NCBI RefSeq assembly: GCF_902497995.1
Contig: NZ_CABVII010000020.1
Coordinates: 1-64,000, forward strand
Length of the DNA: 64,000 nucleotides
Source of the DNA: Pseudomonas fluorescens
GTDB lineage: Bacteria > Pseudomonadota > Gammaproteobacteria > Pseudomonadales > Pseudomonadaceae
Direction of reading: 5' to 3'
Shown piece after piece: positions 7,486 to 15,596 of this stretch; the stretch's first letter is position 1; the number at the start of each line of letters is the position of its first letter. The notes beneath the pieces were generated by a model. That model was not told the origin of the DNA. It did not search any database and saw only the letters and a program-made list of their open reading frames with translations. A program made the position numbers and the translations under genes.

Positions 7486-7726
7486 AATGAGATGCTATTA
7501 CGCAGAGCCCATGCGAGTGGGAATGCGGAGCCTTCCCGCTCGCGTGGGCTTGGCCGAGAAAGCCCCAAGAGTGAGGCTTGCAACGGCGACAGTCGCCACT
7601 TCTGTCGCCATGCTGCAGGCCAGGTATTACGCGGGTTGTCGCCGGTGTCGCCGGTGTCGCCAAATCAACCATCACTTCATCTGAGGAGTTATTTTCGGTT
7701 ACCGGCGGCGTCCGGTGAGCGCTCAC
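7475..7726 (-). CDS. Small ORF overlapping the integrase stop, hypothetical
   Basis: An 83-codon frame whose GTG start overlaps the integrase stop codon by four bases (GTGA), the usual geometry of translational coupling. The product contains VDLATPATPATT and a His/Ser-rich SGKAPHSHSHG tail. No domain is recognised. The frame includes the third TGGTCA repeat and the TGTCGCCGG tandem repeat, so it may be a chance frame across element debris. Confidence 0.3.
   Translation of the reverse strand: MSAHRTPPVTENNSSDEVMVDLATPATPATTRVIPGLQHGDRSGDCRRCKPHSWGFLGQAHASGKAPHSHSHGLCVIASHLTT
7637..7661. repeat. 9-bp tandem repeat TGTCGCCGG
   Basis: TGTCGCCGG is repeated twice and then seven bases of a third unit follow (TGTCGCC). 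In the minus-strand frame it encodes ATPATPATT-like residues. Related TGTCGCC and AGTCGCC words lie just upstream. Confidence 0.6.
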
Positions 7727-8979
7727 CGTATAGGCACGACGTTGTGGTCCCTGGTTTGATTGATCGCAGATGCCGACAGGTTGCCAGTGGCCGCTTTCTG
7801 GATGTGCTCACTCCACCAAGCCATCATCGGACGCCGGCGCTCGATGTAGTCAGCTCGGTTGTAGGCACTTCGTACTTCGTCCTTGTCGACATGCGCCAGC
7901 GCGACTTCGATCAGCTCCGGATCCCAGCCATGCTCGTTCAGGATGGTGCTGGCCATGGAGCGCATGCCGTGACTGACCAAGCGGTCCTGGAAGCCCATGC
8001 GTTTCAACGCCATGTTGGCAGTCTGACTGTTGGCGTGGGTGCGGGGGTTTCTATCTGCCGGGAATACGTATTCCCTGTGACCACTGTGGGGCTTGAGCGC
8101 CTCCAGTAGCGCGAGTGCCTGTTCGGTCAGCGGGATGGTGTGCGGACGACGCTTCTTCATGCGCTCCGGCGGGATGGTCCAGATGCGTTTGTCGAAGTCG
8201 ATGTCTGCCCAGCGGGTGGTGGCCGCTTCGGCAGGGCGGGTCATGGTGTGCAGTTGCCATTCGATCAGGCAGCGGGTGATTCGCTTGATGCTGGCGTTCG
8301 CGATTTCGATCATGAGCTCAGAAAGCTCATCAGGTCGTAGCGCGGCCATGTTCTCTTTCTTGGGCTTCTTGAATACCGCTCGAATACCACTGAGGGGGTT
8401 AGAGAAAATCAGCCCGGAGTTTACCCCGTAGGTCATAATCTCGTTGAGCCGTTGGCTCAGTCGCTTCACTGTCTCGAGACTGCCTTTGGCTTCGATGGGA
8501 CGAAGGAGCTTGATGACCATCGGGGCGCTGATCTGCGAGAGAGGCGTTGTTTTCATGTCTGGAAAAACATGCAGCGTTAGCGAGCGCCAAATGTCTTCGG
8601 CATATGCTGGCGTCACGGAGTCCTTCTTTAGCTCGAACCAGGCGGTGGCCACCTTCTCGAACGTGTGCTCGGTCTCAGCGAGTTTGGCTTGCCTTACCTC
8701 ATCGCGTTGAGCTTTGGGATCAATGCCCAGAGCTAGCAACTCACGCGCTTCTGCGGCTTTTTTCCGGGCGTTGGCTAACGAGAGGTCGGGGTATGGACCG
8801 AGTGCCATATTGATACGGCTTCTGGTCAACGGTTCGCGGTAATTGAAATTCCACATCATCGAGCCGCTGGTGCGTACTCGAAGCTGTAGGCCGTCGCCGT
8901 CGCTAAGGACGAAGTCTTTACCAGTTGCCTTGACCGCCTTGAGCTGGCGATCGGAGAGACGGGTTGCTTGAGTAGGCAT
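7723..8979 (-). CDS. Tyrosine site-specific integrase, P4 type
   Basis: Phage/island integrase of the P4 class with an N-terminal arm-binding domain (DUF4102; LSDGDGLQLRVRTSGSMMW) and a C-terminal catalytic domain. Catalytic residues are visible: Arg in HTMTRPAEA, the HxxR box in SHGMRSMAST, His in LAHVDKDEVR, and the nucleophile Tyr in YNRADY. The length (418 residues from this start) is normal for the family. ATG at 8979 is preferred because GAGG lies 8 bases upstream; a GTG at 8997 in frame would add six residues. The gene begins about 190 bases beyond the 3' end of ssrA and points away from it, the standard layout of an element integrated at tmRNA. Confidence 0.93.
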   Translation of the reverse strand: MPTQATRLSDRQLKAVKATGKDFVLSDGDGLQLRVRTSGSMMWNFNYREPLTRSRINMALGPYPDLSLANARKKAAEARELLALGIDPKAQRDEVRQAKLAETEHTFEKVATAWFELKKDSVTPAYAEDIWRSLTLHVFPDMKTTPLSQISAPMVIKLLRPIEAKGSLETVKRLSQRLNEIMTYGVNSGLIFSNPLSGIRAVFKKPKKENMAALRPDELSELMIEIANASIKRITRCLIEWQLHTMTRPAEAATTRWADIDFDKRIWTIPPERMKKRRPHTIPLTEQALALLEALKPHSGHREYVFPADRNPRTHANSQTANMALKRMGFQDRLVSHGMRSMASTILNEHGWDPELIEVALAHVDKDEVRSAYNRADYIERRRPMMAWWSEHIQKAATGNLSASAINQTRDHNVVPIR

Positions 8980-9003
8980 GGGAGCTACCTCGGGCACCGT
9001 TTT

Positions 9004-9052
9004 GGTATCCTAAAAATAGCACCGGGTAGCCCGGGATACCACCTGGGATACC
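9004..9052. repeat. GGTATCC repeats upstream of integrase
   Basis: The 7-base word GGTATCC occurs once on the plus strand (9004-9010) and twice on the minus strand (9034-9040 and 9046-9052, each within GGGATACC). The two like-oriented copies are 12 bases apart. The array lies between the integrase start and the ssrA 3' end, where arm-type binding sites for a P4-class integrase or its excisionase would be expected. Autoregulation of int is also possible. Confidence 0.45.
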
Positions 9053-9127
9053 AAACTGTCTGGAACTCCAAAAACCTCGTTGGCCCCCAGAAGAGCTGGA
9101 AACCCTTGATTTCACTGGATTTCAGGC

Positions 9128-9155
9128 ACAAAAAAAGACGTCCGTGGACGTCTTT
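9128..9155 (-). terminator. Rho-independent terminator of ssrA
   Basis: Read on the minus strand, AAAGACGTCC pairs perfectly with GGACGTCTTT and is followed by a run of seven T. It starts 12 bases after the mature CCA end of tmRNA. Confidence 0.85.
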
Positions 9156-9166
9156 AGATGATGAAG

Positions 9167-9560
9167 TGGTGGAGCCGGGGGGATTTGAACCCCCGTCCGC
9201 CAGTACTCCGCTGTCGGTACTACATGCGTAGCCGTGTCTATTAAGTTAACCCGCAGCGACCCGACGGGCAGGGTGCTTTGGGCGAGTTGTGTAAGTTTTA
9301 GCCGCTTCGTCCACAACGTACTGCACGGCGATTCTGTTCTATATGACAATCACTTTGGGTTTACAGACATCCCCTGATGATTGCTGGACCCGAAGGTACC
9401 AGGAGGGAAGGGCTAAGGCTGCTTACGCAGCGAGAGCGTATTCCCCGTAGGTTTCGTCATTGGCAACTATAGAAAGTTGCAACAGTGGATTTACGAGTTC
9501 TGTTACCAACTCGGCATGCACCTAAAGTTTCGCAACCGGCGTCGAATCCTAAACGGCCCC
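9167..9560 (-). ncRNA. ssrA: Transfer-messenger RNA (tmRNA)
   Basis: 394-nucleotide tmRNA, which with SmpB rescues ribosomes stalled on broken mRNAs and tags the product for proteolysis. The 5' end GGGGCCGTTTAGGATTCGAC and the 3' end with the T-arm GGGTTCAAATCCC and CCGGCTCCACCA form the alanine-tRNA-like half. The tag frame is internal. It serves as the attachment site of the neighbouring element: its 3' terminus is the junction between chromosome and accessory DNA. Its partner smpB is about 10 kb away. Confidence 0.97.
9423..9464 (-). other. tmRNA tag reading frame
   Basis: The resume codon GCC opens a frame of 13 codons plus TAA that encodes ANDETYGEYALAA. The C-terminal ALAA is the ClpXP/ClpAP degron seen in other proteobacterial tags; the central TYGEY is a pseudomonad-type variant. 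Confidence 0.93.
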
Positions 9561-9603
9561 GAGCCTGTTGCTCTGTGAATCAAAGTGAGCAACAAGCCTG
9601 CGT

Positions 9604-9633
9604 AGTGTACGCCAACACGCGTGAGAAGGCCAA
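9604..9633 (-). promoter_or_regulatory. Possible sigma70 promoter of ssrA
   Basis: On the minus strand, TTGGCC (9633-9628) and TACACT (9609-9604) are separated by 18 bases. This would give a precursor with a leader of roughly 40 bases that is trimmed to the mature 5' end. The match is only fair. Confidence 0.3.
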
Positions 9634-9655
9634 CCCGAAGGTTGATCATCACAGA

Positions 9656-9934
9656 TTATGGGGTGGGTTGGTTGCGCTCTTGGTCAGCGAGTGACGATGC
9701 CTGGGTGGCCTCGGTGACGCATTTTGTGTCGTCCCCGGAGGCTTGGGACGCTTCGGCGCTGGACATCAGTCGCTTGATCTCCATTGTGGTGTTGCTGGAG
9801 CTCGCCGGCAGTGAATTCACTTTGCTTTTGAGCTCTTGCAGCTTGCTCGTACAAAGGTTGTTGTCCGCTGCAAATACGGGAGAGGCCAACGTTACAGCAG
9901 ACATGAACAAACCGGCGAGTGCGGTACGTTTCAT
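9656..9934 (-). CDS. Small secreted protein, paralogue A
   Basis: A 92-residue protein with a clear Sec signal peptide (MKRTALAGLFMSAVTLASPVFA, cleavage after AFA-type VFA near residue 22). The mature part is helical and polar, with two cysteines (CTSKLQELK and KCVTEATQAS) that could form one disulfide in the periplasm. It shares its layout with the gene at 10263-10535: same signal start MKR, cysteine shortly after the cleavage site, second cysteine about 45 residues later. Strong ribosome binding site TAGGAGATATCC before ATG. Function unknown. Confidence 0.75.
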   Translation of the reverse strand: MKRTALAGLFMSAVTLASPVFAADNNLCTSKLQELKSKVNSLPASSSNTTMEIKRLMSSAEASQASGDDTKCVTEATQASSLADQERNQPTP

Positions 9935-10262
9935 GGATATCTCCTAGTGCTGATGGTCTCGGTGCTGCCGTATGATCGGGCGGCTCGGCCGAGGTCGAAA
10001 AACAAGCGATGATTGATGGGGCCTACTTAAAAGACCACGACGCTGCGCAGGAATTCGGTTTTAGCAAAAAGGCTATGAAAAAATTGTTTGATAGAAGCAA
10101 TGGCATCAAAAACAGTCGCGATCGCTTCTTTTTGCTGGCGGCCTCTTCCACATGGCCAACCCCAGATGCAACAAAACCCGCAATTGGCGGGTTTTGGTTT
10201 GCTTCATATTGGGTGGTGCCGGGGGGCCACAAGCCCGACCCGAAGGTTGGCCTTGTGCTGGG
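9935..10262. other. Intergenic region between the two secreted-protein genes
   Basis: No gene is supported. It contains a terminator-like hairpin for the upstream gene and a TTCG-loop hairpin just after that gene's stop. The remainder should hold the promoter of paralogue A. Confidence 0.5.
10173..10195 (-). terminator. Terminator after paralogue B
   Basis: AAAACCCGC and GCGGGTTTT form a 9-bp perfect stem with a 5-base loop. Read on the minus strand the stem ends in TTTTGTTGC. It lies about 70 bases beyond the stop of the gene at 10263-10535. Confidence 0.65.
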
Positions 10263-10535
10263 TTACTTCCCGCCTTTATTCGCGTTCTTGAGGTCTTGGA
10301 TAGTTTGTTCGGTCTCGGCGATGCAGTCATCAGTCCCTTCCTTGGTGCCTTTTGCCTGATCGGCTTTGGCTTTCGTGACGCTGTCCATTACCTGATCGGC
10401 CATCTCCGGAGGAGTCTGTGTCCTGGCATTTTCGATGGTTTTCAAGTTGACCGCGCAGAGGTCTTCGGCGGCAAACGAGGTGGACGCCATCAGTGAGGCA
10501 GTAACGAATAGACCTAACAGTACAGAACGTTTCAT
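10263..10535 (-). CDS. Small secreted protein, paralogue B
   Basis: A 90-residue protein with a Sec signal peptide (MKRSVLLGLFVTASLMASTSFA). Two cysteines (LCAVNLK and DCIAETEQ) occupy the same places as in paralogue A, and the mature chain is similarly short, helical and Lys/Gln-rich. The pair looks like an old tandem duplication. The ribosome binding site GGAGATACAC is almost the same as that of paralogue A. No function is known to me. Confidence 0.75.
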   Translation of the reverse strand: MKRSVLLGLFVTASLMASTSFAAEDLCAVNLKTIENARTQTPPEMADQVMDSVTKAKADQAKGTKEGTDDCIAETEQTIQDLKNANKGGK

Positions 10536-10600
10536 GTGTATCTCCTTGAACTGAGGGTCCAGGCATCGCTGGCCATCAGGGCGGGCTGCCGAGTTTGGGT

Positions 10601-10623
10601 AAAGCCCGGTAACGTCCGGGCTT
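10601..10623 (-). terminator. Terminator-like hairpin after the lactate operon
   Basis: On the minus strand AAGCCCGG pairs with CCGGGCTT around the loop ACGTTA; only three T follow. It lies about 30 bases past the stop of dld and before paralogue B. Confidence 0.6.
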
Positions 10624-10654
10624 ATTCTGTGGACTATGGCAGCGCATCAGGGTT

Positions 10655-13474
10655 CTATTTTTCTTGCATCACCCTCGCCTGCGTTACCCTATCCACCAAA
10701 TAGACTAGCCCGTGGTAATCAATTCCGCCGTGCTGCGTCAGACCGATCTCACAAGTGCGGCTGGTCGAAATCCCCTCGCTGCACTGCTGTACGGCATCCT
10801 TGAGTGTGCGCAGGGAATGGGCGTTCAGCTCCGGTGTGGTGAAGCCCTTGTCACCGGCAAAGCCGCAGCAGTGAATACCTTCGGGAATGACCACGTTCTT
10901 GCTGCATTTGCGCGCCAGATCGATCAGTGCCTGGCTCTCGCCCAGGTGCTGGGTGCTGCAGGTGACATGCACGGCGATCGGTGCTTCCTGGGGCGTGAAG
11001 TCCAGGCGATCCATCAGATGCGTGCGGATGAAACGCACCGGGTCGTACAGGTCCAGTCGAACTTCGCCCAGGTCCTGAACCAGTCGCAAGGTGCAGGGGC
11101 TGGTGTCGCAGTAGATCGGATCGAGCCCGCCACGACTGGCGTGCAGCAACGCGCCGATCAGCTCCTGGCGCTTGTGTTCGGCCTGCTCGGCGTAGCCCTT
11201 GGAGGCGAACGGTTGACCGCAGCAGAGGCTGTCCTGGTTGTCTGGAAAGACCACCTGGTAACCGGCTTTCTCCAATAACCCACGGGTTTTGTCGTACAGC
11301 GACATCTGCTCTTTATCACCGGCCGCGGGCCCCATCACCCGCGACACGCAGGCCGCCAGGTACACCACCCGAGGGCGCGCGTCCGACACGCTCGGGCTGA
11401 AGCGAATGGCCTTTTCCGGTTGCGGCATGGCGTTGGTCCATTGCGGGACCTGGCCTTTGGATAACCGCGTCAGCGTGGCCGAGAGTTTCGCCAGTCGCGG
11501 CGCGCCCAACAGCATCCGCGCGCCGTTGGCCACGTGCAGGGTGAAGCGTGCGCCTTGCAGTGCGGTGGCGAAATGGCCTTCCAGCCAGTTGGCGGTTTTC
11601 GTATGAGTCGCCTTACGAGCGCGGAGCTTTTTCACCAGTTCGCCGGTGTTGATGCCTACAGGGCAACGTTGGGCACAGAGGCCGGTCGCGGCGCAGGTGT
11701 CGATGCCCTGGTATTCGTAAGCGGCTTCCAGTTCTGTGGTGTCCACGCCGGCGCGTTTCTTCGCCTGGATGTCGCGCCAGATCACGATGCGCTGGCGCGG
11801 GCTCAGGGTCAGGCCTTTCGAGGGGCAGACCGGTTCGCAGAAACCGCACTCGATGCACTTATCCACAATCTCGTCGGCGGCCGGCAACGGCTTCAGATGC
11901 TTGAGGTGGATCTGTGGATCTTCGCTGAGCACTACGTCCGGGTTGAGAATGCCGTTGGGGTCGAGCAAGCGTTTTAGTTGCCACATCAATTGGTAAGCGT
12001 CGCTGCCCCACTCCAGTTCGACGAAGGGCGCCATGTTGCGGCCGGTGCCGTGTTCGGCTTTCAGCGAGCCGCCGAACTCCACCGCCACCAACTGTGCGAC
12101 GTCGTCCATGAACGCCTGGTAGCGTGCGACTTCTTCCGGGTTGTTGAAGCCCTGGGTGAAGACGAAGTGCAGATTGCCTTCCAGGGCGTGGCCGAAAAGG
12201 ATCGCTTCGTCGTAGTGATGTTTGTCGAACAGTTCGATCAAGCGGTTCACGCCGGCGGCCAGTTGTTCCACCGGGAAGGTCACGTCTTCGATGATCACCG
12301 TGGTCCCGGTTTTGCGCACCGCGCCGACGGCGGGGAAAGTGTCCTTGCGGATGGCCCAGAGCCGGGCGTTTTCCACCGGGTCTTCGGTGAAGTCGACTTG
12401 CTTCTCCACGGGGAACGAGGTCAACGACGCCATGATTTGCGTCAGTTGTTCCTGCAGCAAGGTGGACGATGCGGCGCGGGATTCGATCAGCAGGGCGCAG
12501 GCATTGTTCGACAGGTGCTGTACGAAAGCTGGCATGCCGGGTTTGTCCTGTACCGAACGCAGGCTGCGACGGTCGAGCAGTTCGACGGCCGACACCGGTT
12601 GGCTTTTCAGCACGGTGACGGCGTTGCAGCAGGTTTCCACGTCAGGGAACACGATCAGCGCCGAAGCCTTGTTCGGGTGGTCGATCACCGTGTCGTAGGT
12701 CACCGCACTGATGAAGCCGAGGGTGCCTTCGGAACCCACCAACAGGTGGCTCAAGATATCCACAGGCTCGTCGAAATCCACCAGCGCATTGAGTGACAGG
12801 CCAGTGGTATTTTTCAGACGGTATTTGTGGCGGATTCTCGCAGCCAGTTCGGCATTGGCGCGGGTCTCGCGGCCCAAGGTCGCCAGGCGCTCAAGCAGCG
12901 AAGCGTGGCTCTGGCGAAACGCGGTAACGCTGGCCGCGTCTTCGGTGTCGAGACGACTGCCGTCGGCCAGCACCAGGCGAATGCCGGCCAGGGTGTGGTA
13001 GGTGTTTTGCGCCGTGCCGCAGCACATGCCGCTGGCATTGTTGGCGACGATACCACCGATTTTGCAGGCGTTGATCGAGGCCGGGTCCGGGCCGATCTTG
13101 CGCCCGAACGGCGCCAGCCACGCGTTAGCCTGCGCGCCGATCACGCCCGGTTGCAGACGGATTTGCATGCCCTGATCACGGATTTCGCGACCATTCCAGT
13201 TATCCCCAAGCACGATCAGCACCGAATCGCTGATGGCCTGGCCGGACAGACTGGTACCGGCTGCGCGGAAGGTCACCGGGATTTGATCCCGTTGCGCCAG
13301 TTTCAGCAGCGCGACCACTTCGTCTTCGGACTCGACACGGATCACCAGTTTCGGAATCAGCCGATAGAAACTGGCGTCGGTACCGAAGGCCAATGTCGAC
13401 AGCGAATCATCGAAACGCCGCTCTTGGGGAATCAGTTGCTGCGCATCTCGCAGGAAAGCCGCCGGTAGACTCAT
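10655..13474 (-). CDS. dld: D-lactate dehydrogenase, FAD and Fe-S cluster type
   Basis: A 939-residue respiratory D-2-hydroxyacid (D-lactate) dehydrogenase of the Dld-II type that passes electrons to the quinone pool. The N-terminal part (about 40-270) is an FAD-binding PCMH domain with FRAAGTSLSGQ and NNASGMCCG. The FAD-oxidase C-terminal domain follows to about residue 525. Two 4Fe-4S motifs come next, CIECGFCEPVCP (about 537-548) and CAATGLCAQRCPVG (about 591-604). The last third carries two CCG-type cysteine motifs (SLCCGQPF and HCCGFAGDKG). It is the last gene of the lactate operon and overlaps lutC by four bases. Another D-2-hydroxyacid is possible as substrate; the neighbours favour lactate. 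Confidence 0.88.
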   Translation of the reverse strand: MSLPAAFLRDAQQLIPQERRFDDSLSTLAFGTDASFYRLIPKLVIRVESEDEVVALLKLAQRDQIPVTFRAAGTSLSGQAISDSVLIVLGDNWNGREIRDQGMQIRLQPGVIGAQANAWLAPFGRKIGPDPASINACKIGGIVANNASGMCCGTAQNTYHTLAGIRLVLADGSRLDTEDAASVTAFRQSHASLLERLATLGRETRANAELAARIRHKYRLKNTTGLSLNALVDFDEPVDILSHLLVGSEGTLGFISAVTYDTVIDHPNKASALIVFPDVETCCNAVTVLKSQPVSAVELLDRRSLRSVQDKPGMPAFVQHLSNNACALLIESRAASSTLLQEQLTQIMASLTSFPVEKQVDFTEDPVENARLWAIRKDTFPAVGAVRKTGTTVIIEDVTFPVEQLAAGVNRLIELFDKHHYDEAILFGHALEGNLHFVFTQGFNNPEEVARYQAFMDDVAQLVAVEFGGSLKAEHGTGRNMAPFVELEWGSDAYQLMWQLKRLLDPNGILNPDVVLSEDPQIHLKHLKPLPAADEIVDKCIECGFCEPVCPSKGLTLSPRQRIVIWRDIQAKKRAGVDTTELEAAYEYQGIDTCAATGLCAQRCPVGINTGELVKKLRARKATHTKTANWLEGHFATALQGARFTLHVANGARMLLGAPRLAKLSATLTRLSKGQVPQWTNAMPQPEKAIRFSPSVSDARPRVVYLAACVSRVMGPAAGDKEQMSLYDKTRGLLEKAGYQVVFPDNQDSLCCGQPFASKGYAEQAEHKRQELIGALLHASRGGLDPIYCDTSPCTLRLVQDLGEVRLDLYDPVRFIRTHLMDRLDFTPQEAPIAVHVTCSTQHLGESQALIDLARKCSKNVVIPEGIHCCGFAGDKGFTTPELNAHSLRTLKDAVQQCSEGISTSRTCEIGLTQHGGIDYHGLVYLVDRVTQARVMQEK

Positions 13475-14142
13475 TGGTCCTCCAGAATCAAAACCACCAG
13501 GTCTTTCGGACCGTGCGCGCCGTAGGCCAGGACTTGTTCGATGTCAGCGGTTTTCGACGGGCCGGACACCAGCAAGGCGTTGGTGGGCATGCCTTGGGCC
13601 CAGTTGAATTCCTGTTGTACCTGATAGAAGTTGTCGCGGATTTCACTGGCCTTGAGCAGGGCGAAATGCACCGGCGGCACCAGGCTCATCAGGCGCGGTT
13701 CTTCCCGCGTCGGCCAGAGAATCAGACTACCGGTGGCGGCGATTGCACCGAGGGTGGTGGTCAGGCTGGCCGGAGTGTCGTTGAACAATTCGGCTTTCCA
13801 TGCTTCAACTGGCCGATCGTAGGCTTTGAGAGCTGGCAGCCCAGGATTTTTCGCCCAGTGTTGAGTGATGCGTTGACCGTGAGGCGTCGACGGCGCGATC
13901 AACAGACTTGGCAATTGACGATCCGCAAGCAGTATTGCCAGCAAAGCCGGCCAGTCTTCACCCGAGGTCAGGTGGATTTCCGTGTGCACCGCTTCCATCA
14001 GTTTACGCAATTGCGCAATGCGTTGTTCGGGCGCGTAGGTGTAGGGCTGAGTCACCAGTTCGACGTCGAACTCGTCGGACACGGGCGTGGTGCCGATCAG
14101 ACTTTTCCGCAATTTGGCGAGGATGTTTTGCTTGGCGCTCAT
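13471..14142 (-). CDS. lutC: L-lactate oxidation subunit LutC/YkgG
   Basis: A 223-residue DUF162 (LUD) protein, the third subunit of the LutABC L-lactate oxidising complex. The conserved core SLTTTLGAIAATGSLILWPTREEPRLMSLVPPVH is visible, and the C-terminus ends in GPSKTADIEQVLAYGAHGP, the LUD signature. ATG at 14142 shares one base with the lutB stop and has GGGAG 7 bases upstream; a TTG just before it is less likely. It overlaps dld by four bases. Confidence 0.9.
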   Translation of the reverse strand: MSAKQNILAKLRKSLIGTTPVSDEFDVELVTQPYTYAPEQRIAQLRKLMEAVHTEIHLTSGEDWPALLAILLADRQLPSLLIAPSTPHGQRITQHWAKNPGLPALKAYDRPVEAWKAELFNDTPASLTTTLGAIAATGSLILWPTREEPRLMSLVPPVHFALLKASEIRDNFYQVQQEFNWAQGMPTNALLVSGPSKTADIEQVLAYGAHGPKDLVVLILEDQ

Positions 14143-15596
14143 CAACGATCTCCCTGTTTGGCCAGATGCTCGCGGGCCATGTCATGCAGTGAGCGGGCAG
14201 CGGGTTTGGGTGCGCTGTGGTTTTGTGTCCAAGGGCCAACATTACTCGGTGCCAGGGCGCGCAGCCGTGTGGCGAAAAAGCCGAACAGACGATACAGCGT
14301 CGGCGAACTGTTGAGCCTGGCCCAGGCGTTCCAGATAAAACGTTCCTTGCGCGAGTACTTGCTGCCTTGGCCGCGCATCACTTGATGCGGGCTGTCCGGT
14401 GCCTTGACGTTCTCTTCCCGCAGGCGACGCAGCAATGCCGGGATAGGGATTTTTACCGGGCAGACTTCACCGCAGGCACCACACAGCGACGACGCGCTGG
14501 GGTGGTCGGGGACTTTTGCCAGGCCAACCATGTGCGGGGTGATGATTTTTCCGATAGGCCCAGGGTAAACCTCCCCATAGGCGTGGCCGCCGATTCGGGT
14601 GTAGACCGGGCAATGATTCATACAGGCGCCGCAGCGAATGCAGTTCAGGGTCTGGCGCAATTCACTGTCGGCGAAGGCCTGGCTGCGACCGTTGTCGAGC
14701 AATACCAGATGCACTTCCTGCGGGCCATCGAGTTCATGTTCCTTACGCGGGCCGGAGATCATATTGACGTAAGTGGTGATCGGTTGGCCGAGGGCCGAGC
14801 GGGTCAGCAACGACAAGAGAGGCACTACATCGCGCAGGTTTTCCACGACTTTTTCGATGCCGGTGACCGCGATGTGTACCGGCGGCACGGTGGTGGTCAT
14901 GCGGCCGTTGCCTTCGTTTTCCACCAGCAGCAGGGTGCCGGTTTCGGCCACGGCGAAGTTGACGCCGGAGACGCCGATGTCCGCTTCGAAGAATTTCTGT
15001 CGCAAGACTTTGCGACCGATCTGAATGAGTTGGTCAACGTCCTTGGTGTATTCCACGCCAAGTTTGTCGTGGAACAAGGACGCGACCTGACCGGCATTCT
15101 TGTGGATCGCCGGCATAATAATGTGTGAAGGCTTCTCGTGGTCGAGCTGGACGATGTACTCGCCCATGTCCGATTCCAGGCATTCAATGCCCTGTTCAGC
15201 GAGGAAGTGATTCATCTCCATCTCTTCGCTGACCATCGATTTGCCCTTGATCACTTGCCGCCCCTCGTGAGCGCGGATGATCGAGAGGACGATGCCATTG
15301 GCCTCGTCCACCGTTTCCGCCCAGTGCACTGTCACACCGTTGCGGGTCAGGTTCTGTTCAAGCTGCTCGAGCAGGTCGGGCAACTTGGATAGCGCACGGG
15401 CGCGGACAGCATTGCCCAGCGCTCGCAGATGTTCTCTTTCATGGGCATCGCTGAAGGACGCTGCCCGTTTTGTCATCAGTGAATCCATCGCCGTGCGAAA
15501 GTTGTTTCGCAGTTGCTTGTCATCCAAAGCCTTGTGAGCCCGGGTGCGAAAATCTTCTTCTACGGCAACCGTAGGAATAATCGCGGAGGCGTTCAT
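14142..15596 (-). CDS. lutB: L-lactate oxidation iron-sulfur protein LutB/YkgF
   Basis: A 484-residue protein with an N-terminal LUD domain (VSGVNFAVAETGTLLLVENEGNGR) and two ferredoxin-like 4Fe-4S motifs, CIRCGACMNHCP and SLCGACGEVCP. It is the central electron-transferring subunit of the LutABC complex that turns L-lactate into pyruvate. ATG at 15596 overlaps the lutA stop (ATGA) and is preceded by GGAGGTGG. A longer frame reaching 15701 runs into lutA and is not used. Confidence 0.92.
   Translation of the reverse strand: MNASAIIPTVAVEEDFRTRAHKALDDKQLRNNFRTAMDSLMTKRAASFSDAHEREHLRALGNAVRARALSKLPDLLEQLEQNLTRNGVTVHWAETVDEANGIVLSIIRAHEGRQVIKGKSMVSEEMEMNHFLAEQGIECLESDMGEYIVQLDHEKPSHIIMPAIHKNAGQVASLFHDKLGVEYTKDVDQLIQIGRKVLRQKFFEADIGVSGVNFAVAETGTLLLVENEGNGRMTTTVPPVHIAVTGIEKVVENLRDVVPLLSLLTRSALGQPITTYVNMISGPRKEHELDGPQEVHLVLLDNGRSQAFADSELRQTLNCIRCGACMNHCPVYTRIGGHAYGEVYPGPIGKIITPHMVGLAKVPDHPSASSLCGACGEVCPVKIPIPALLRRLREENVKAPDSPHQVMRGQGSKYSRKERFIWNAWARLNSSPTLYRLFGFFATRLRALAPSNVGPWTQNHSAPKPAARSLHDMAREHLAKQGDR

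Noticed and set aside
7492..8109. A 205-codon plus-strand frame opposite the integrase
   Set aside because: It is the antisense of the integrase 3' end; its composition follows the GC-rich shadow of a real gene.
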